Source: Colwellia_A sp047621305
GTDB taxonomy: Bacteria; Pseudomonadota; Gammaproteobacteria; Enterobacterales; Alteromonadaceae
Assembly (NCBI GenBank): GCA_047621305.1
Contig: JBLHNB010000012.1
Location: 14,983-78,982, forward strand
DNA length: 64,000 bases
Direction of reading: 5' to 3'
Shown one piece after another: positions 61,348 through 64,000 of the stretch. The notes below the pieces were generated by a model. The model made no database searches, was not told the origin of the DNA, and was given only the letters and a program-made list of their open reading frames with translations. How positions within the stretch are numbered: position 1 is the stretch's first letter; every line of letters starts with the position of its first letter. Both the position numbers and the translations under genes were made by a program.

Positions 61348-63450
61348 ATGGCAGATTTATCCAAATACAGAAACATTGGTATCTTCGCTCACGTTGATGC
61401 GGGTAAAACCACAACAACTGAACGTATCTTAAAACTTACGGGTCAGATCCATAAAACAGGTGAAGTGCATGATGGTGAATCTACTACTGACTTCATGGAA
61501 CAAGAAGCTGAGCGCGGTATTACCATCCAGTCTGCTGCGGTAAGCTGTTTTTGGAACGATCATCGTTTTAACGTCATCGATACTCCTGGTCACGTTGATT
61601 TCACAGTAGAAGTTTACCGTTCACTTAAAGTTCTTGATGGTGGTGTTGGTGTATTCTGTGGCTCTGGTGGTGTTGAGCCACAATCAGAAACTAACTGGCG
61701 TTATGCAAATGACTCGAAAGTTGCCCGTATTATCTTTGTAAACAAATTAGATCGCTTAGGTGCTGATTTTTATCGTGTTGTTAAACAAACAGAAACAGTA
61801 CTTGGTGCTAACCCTCTTATCATGGTATTACCAATTGGTGAAGAAGATGAGTTTGTTGGTGTTGTTGACCTACTTACCCGAAAAGCATGGATATGGGATG
61901 AAACTGGTCTTCCAGAAAACTTTGAAATCACTGACGTGCCTACAGACATGGTTGAAAAAGTAGAAGAATACCGCGAAATGCTTCTTGAAACTGCTCTTGA
62001 GCAAGATGATGATCTTTTCGAAGCATATCTAGAAGAAGGCACAGAGCCATCTATGGAAGATATCAAACGTTGTATCCGTAAAGGTACACGTACTATGGAC
62101 TTCTTCCCTACTTACTGTGGTTCTGCTTTTAAAAACAAGGGTGTTCAAAACATTCTTGATGCCGTTGTTGATTACTTGCCGTCACCTACAGACGTTGATC
62201 CACAACCACTTACTGATGAAGAAGGTGAGCCTAATGGTGAGTACGCTATCGTTTCTGCAGATGAAACATTCAAAGCATTAGCATTCAAAATCACTGATGA
62301 CCGTTTTGGTACATTAACTTTCGTACGTATCTACTCAGGTACATTAAAGAAAGGTGATACCATTCTTAATGCTGCAACAGGTAAAACTGAGCGTGTTGGC
62401 CGTATGTGTGAAATGCAAGCCGATGACCGTAATGAACTTAATTCAGCACAAGCCGGTGATATTATCGCGATTGTTGGTATGAAAGGTAACGTTCAGACAG
62501 GTCACACATTATGTGATCCTAAACACCCTATCATACTAGAAGCTATGGTATTCCCTAAGCCTGTAATTTCAATTTCTGTAACACCAACAGATAAAGGTTC
62601 AACTGAGAAAATGGGTATAGCTATCGGTAAAATGGTTGCTGAAGATCCTACATTTAAAGTTGAAACTGATGTAGATTCAGGTGAAACAATCTTATCTGGT
62701 ATGGGTGAACTTCACCTAGATATCAAAGTAGATATTCTAAAACGTACCTACGGTGTTGAATTAGCTGTTGGTAAACCACAAGTTGCTTACCGTGAAACAA
62801 TCACTCAAGAAATTGAAGATTCTTACACACATAAAAAACAATCTGGTGGTTCTGGTCAATTTGGTAAAATTGATTACCGTATCAAGCCTGGCGAGCCAAA
62901 TTCTGGATTCACATTCAAGTCAACGGTTGTTGGCGGTAATGTACCAAAAGAATTCTTCCCAGCTATTGAGAAAGGCTTCAAAGGCATGATGGATACTGGT
63001 GTTCTTGCTGGTTTCCCTGTACTTGACGTTGAAGTTGAATTATACGATGGCGGCTTCCATGCTGTCGATTCATCTGCTGTTGCATTTGAACTCGCTGCTC
63101 GTGGTGCTTTCCGTCAATCAATTCCGAAAGCTGGTGCCCAGTTAATCGAACCTATCATGAAAGTTGATGTGTTTACGCCTGATGATCACGTTGGTGATGT
63201 TATTGGTGATTTAAACCGTCGTCGTGGCATGATAGCAGGTCAAGACGCTGGTGTTACTGGTGTTCGTATTAAAGCTGACGTACCTCTTTCAGAAATGTTC
63301 GGTTATATCGGAACGTTACGTACAATGACATCCGGTCGTGGTCAATTCTCGATGGAATTCTCTCACTATTCTCCATGTCCTAATAACGTAGCTGAAACTG
63401 TTATTGCTGAAGTTAAAGCAATGAAAGAAGCTAAGAAAAAAGCTAAGTAA
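61348..63450 (+). CDS. fusA: Elongation factor G 2 (second EF-G)
   Basis: A 700-aa translational GTPase. G1 AHVDAGKTTTTE, G2 RGITIQSAAVS, G3 DTPGHVDF and G4 NKLDR are intact, and domains II-V are complete with a basic tail. The sequence closely follows the EF-G 2 of Vibrio and Shewanella (MADLSKYRNIGIFAHVDAGK; VFCGSGGVEPQSETNWRYAN), which exists beside the main fusA of the str operon. No rpsL, rpsG or tuf lies nearby. It probably acts in translocation or ribosome recycling, possibly under special conditions; the exact division of labour is not known. AGAG precedes ATG 61348, and a strong terminator follows. Confidence 0.93.
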   Translation: MADLSKYRNIGIFAHVDAGKTTTTERILKLTGQIHKTGEVHDGESTTDFMEQEAERGITIQSAAVSCFWNDHRFNVIDTPGHVDFTVEVYRSLKVLDGGVGVFCGSGGVEPQSETNWRYANDSKVARIIFVNKLDRLGADFYRVVKQTETVLGANPLIMVLPIGEEDEFVGVVDLLTRKAWIWDETGLPENFEITDVPTDMVEKVEEYREMLLETALEQDDDLFEAYLEEGTEPSMEDIKRCIRKGTRTMDFFPTYCGSAFKNKGVQNILDAVVDYLPSPTDVDPQPLTDEEGEPNGEYAIVSADETFKALAFKITDDRFGTLTFVRIYSGTLKKGDTILNAATGKTERVGRMCEMQADDRNELNSAQAGDIIAIVGMKGNVQTGHTLCDPKHPIILEAMVFPKPVISISVTPTDKGSTEKMGIAIGKMVAEDPTFKVETDVDSGETILSGMGELHLDIKVDILKRTYGVELAVGKPQVAYRETITQEIEDSYTHKKQSGGSGQFGKIDYRIKPGEPNSGFTFKSTVVGGNVPKEFFPAIEKGFKGMMDTGVLAGFPVLDVEVELYDGGFHAVDSSAVAFELAARGAFRQSIPKAGAQLIEPIMKVDVFTPDDHVGDVIGDLNRRRGMIAGQDAGVTGVRIKADVPLSEMFGYIGTLRTMTSGRGQFSMEFSHYSPCPNNVAETVIAEVKAMKEAKKKAK

Positions 63451-63465
63451 ATATGACTTAACACT

Positions 63466-63492
63466 AAAAAGGATGCTTCGGCATCCTTTTTT
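63466..63492 (+). terminator. Rho-independent terminator of EF-G 2 gene
   Basis: AAAAAGGATGC-TTCG-GCATCCTTTTTT: an 11-bp stem with a UUCG tetraloop and a T tract, 16 bases after the stop. Confidence 0.95.
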
Positions 63493-63531
63493 ATTACCTA
63501 AAAACCAGCTACATCCATTTATTTATAAGTG

Positions 63532-63771
63532 ATGTCCGAATTACTGAATATTGAAATACCCAATAAATACCACGTAGATTATATAACCGACATTCCGCAC
63601 CTAAAGTCGATATTTTTAATTCTGAGTAAATTTTCGATCAAAACAGTATCAGATTTCAATCTGCGTAGCCTAAAAAACAACCTTAGCTTGTTTTTAAAAC
63701 GAATTCAGTATGAAAAACAAATACTTTTTAGTGGGTGCGGAAAGACAGATATAATGCGTTACACGATATGA
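63532..63771 (+). CDS. Small hypothetical protein
   Basis: A 79-aa frame from ATG 63532 (MSELLNIEIPNKYHVDYITD), in phase with a GTG at 63529. The C-terminal part is basic and includes two cysteines or near-cysteine positions (LFSGCGKTDIM). I do not recognise the family. A terminator 9 bases after the stop and a start soon after the EF-G terminator support a real monocistronic gene. No clear Shine-Dalgarno is seen, and it may be a remnant next to an insertion sequence. Confidence 0.45.
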   Translation: MSELLNIEIPNKYHVDYITDIPHLKSIFLILSKFSIKTVSDFNLRSLKNNLSLFLKRIQYEKQILFSGCGKTDIMRYTI

Positions 63772-63779
63772 GGGGTGAG

Positions 63780-63816
63780 AAGGCAAAAACTAACGCTATC
63801 GAGTCTTTGCCTTTTT
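63780..63816 (+). terminator. Rho-independent terminator
   Basis: AAGGCAAA / TTTGCCTT stem with an 18-base loop and T tract, just after the small hypothetical gene. Confidence 0.7.
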
Positions 63817-63830
63817 AACGAAACTATAAA

Positions 63831-64000
63831 GGGACAACTAAGGTAACCATATGACCGCTGTTTTTCAAGGCAGTTGTCGCCTAAATTGTAATTTCTTTGC
63901 TTAAGCTGCTTCTTTTTCAGGGTTCAAATATACTTTTTCAATAAAACCCCAATCTCGGCAGCCCTTGCTCCATCGGTTAGGTTTTTTTGATCTGGCTTTT
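63831..64000. mobile_element. Probable insertion-sequence end, truncated by window
   Basis: GGGACAACTAAGGTAACC at 63831 looks like an IS terminal repeat. ACAACT recurs inverted as AGTTGT about 50 bases in. About 70 bases inside lies the C terminus of a minus-strand ORF that looks like a transposase. The other end lies outside the window, so boundaries and family are unconfirmed. Confidence 0.45.
63901..64000 (-). CDS. C-terminal fragment of a probable transposase
   Basis: An open frame enters from the right edge and stops at 63901. Its last residues are KPNRWSKGCRDWGFIEKV, then YLNPEKEAA. Endings of the form RW...RxW...V-LNPE occur in integrase-core (rve) transposases, so that is the best guess. 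Only 32 residues are visible, so identity is tentative. Confidence 0.4.
   Translation of the reverse strand, partial: KARSKKPNRWSKGCRDWGFIEKVYLNPEKEAA

Noticed and set aside
61348..63450. Calling this the main str-operon fusA
   Set aside because: rpsL, rpsG and tuf are absent, and the sequence follows the EF-G 2 branch of Vibrio/Shewanella.
1..64000. CRISPR array, tRNA or rRNA genes
   Set aside because: No regularly spaced direct repeats other than the tonB minisatellite, and no recognisable tRNA or rRNA sequence on reading.

Overview
The window looks like chromosome of an AT-rich marine gammaproteobacterium, most likely a Colwelliaceae member (Colwellia/Thalassotalea type, Alteromonadales). 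This rests on gene order (pabA-astC-astA-astD-DUF1338; osmC/yhfA-prkB beside the ribosomal operons), the Vibrio/Shewanella-type second EF-G, and protein sequence character. The taxon is inference; no 16S rRNA gene is present and no tRNA genes were seen.

Layout. 1-5.3 kb: the 3' end of a chemoreceptor gene, an outer-membrane porin preceded by two FNR-type palindromes, pabA, and an HDOD-domain gene. 5.6-10.5 kb: arginine succinyltransferase genes astC-astA-astD, a terminator, then a DUF1338 gene. 10.9-13.0 kb: DUF3802, an OsmC/YhfA-type gene and prkB, with two related MITE-like repeats. 13.2-27.0 kb, all minus strand: the classical S10, spc and alpha ribosomal operons (rpsJ to rplQ, with secY and rpoA) in Escherichia coli order, with leader hairpins and promoters still visible. 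27.4-28.6 kb: a dapE-type gene.

28.9-60.5 kb is the accessory core: a complete iron-acquisition locus. It holds tonB-exbB-exbD; a hydroxyornithine-type formyltransferase divergent from an ornithine/lysine N-monooxygenase; a TonB-dependent siderophore receptor; and a minus-strand operon mbtH - type II thioesterase - FAAL/NRPS - PKS - NRPS - NRPS with terminal thioesterase. After these come a stand-alone FecR N-terminal domain (DUF4880), a PvdS/FecI-type ECF sigma factor and a PvdE-type ABC exporter. The assembly line reads FAAL-ACP-C-A(basic residue)-T / KS-AT-KR-ACP / C-A(Ser)-T / C-A-T-C-A-T-TE. That predicts an acylated lipopeptide hydroxamate siderophore with one polyketide-extended, statine-like residue.

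Regulation can be read from the DNA. A near-perfect Fur palindrome lies upstream of the sigma gene. Four copies of TAAACA-N15-CGTC (TAAA-N17-CGTC) lie upstream of the four other siderophore transcription units: formyltransferase, monooxygenase, mbtH operon and exporter. The inferred circuit is Fur -> ECF sigma -> siderophore genes, as in PvdS/OrbS systems.

60.5-64 kb: a repeat fragment, a possible small ORF, an EF-G 2 gene with a growth-rate-type promoter, a small unknown ORF, and the edge of a probable insertion sequence cut by the window end.
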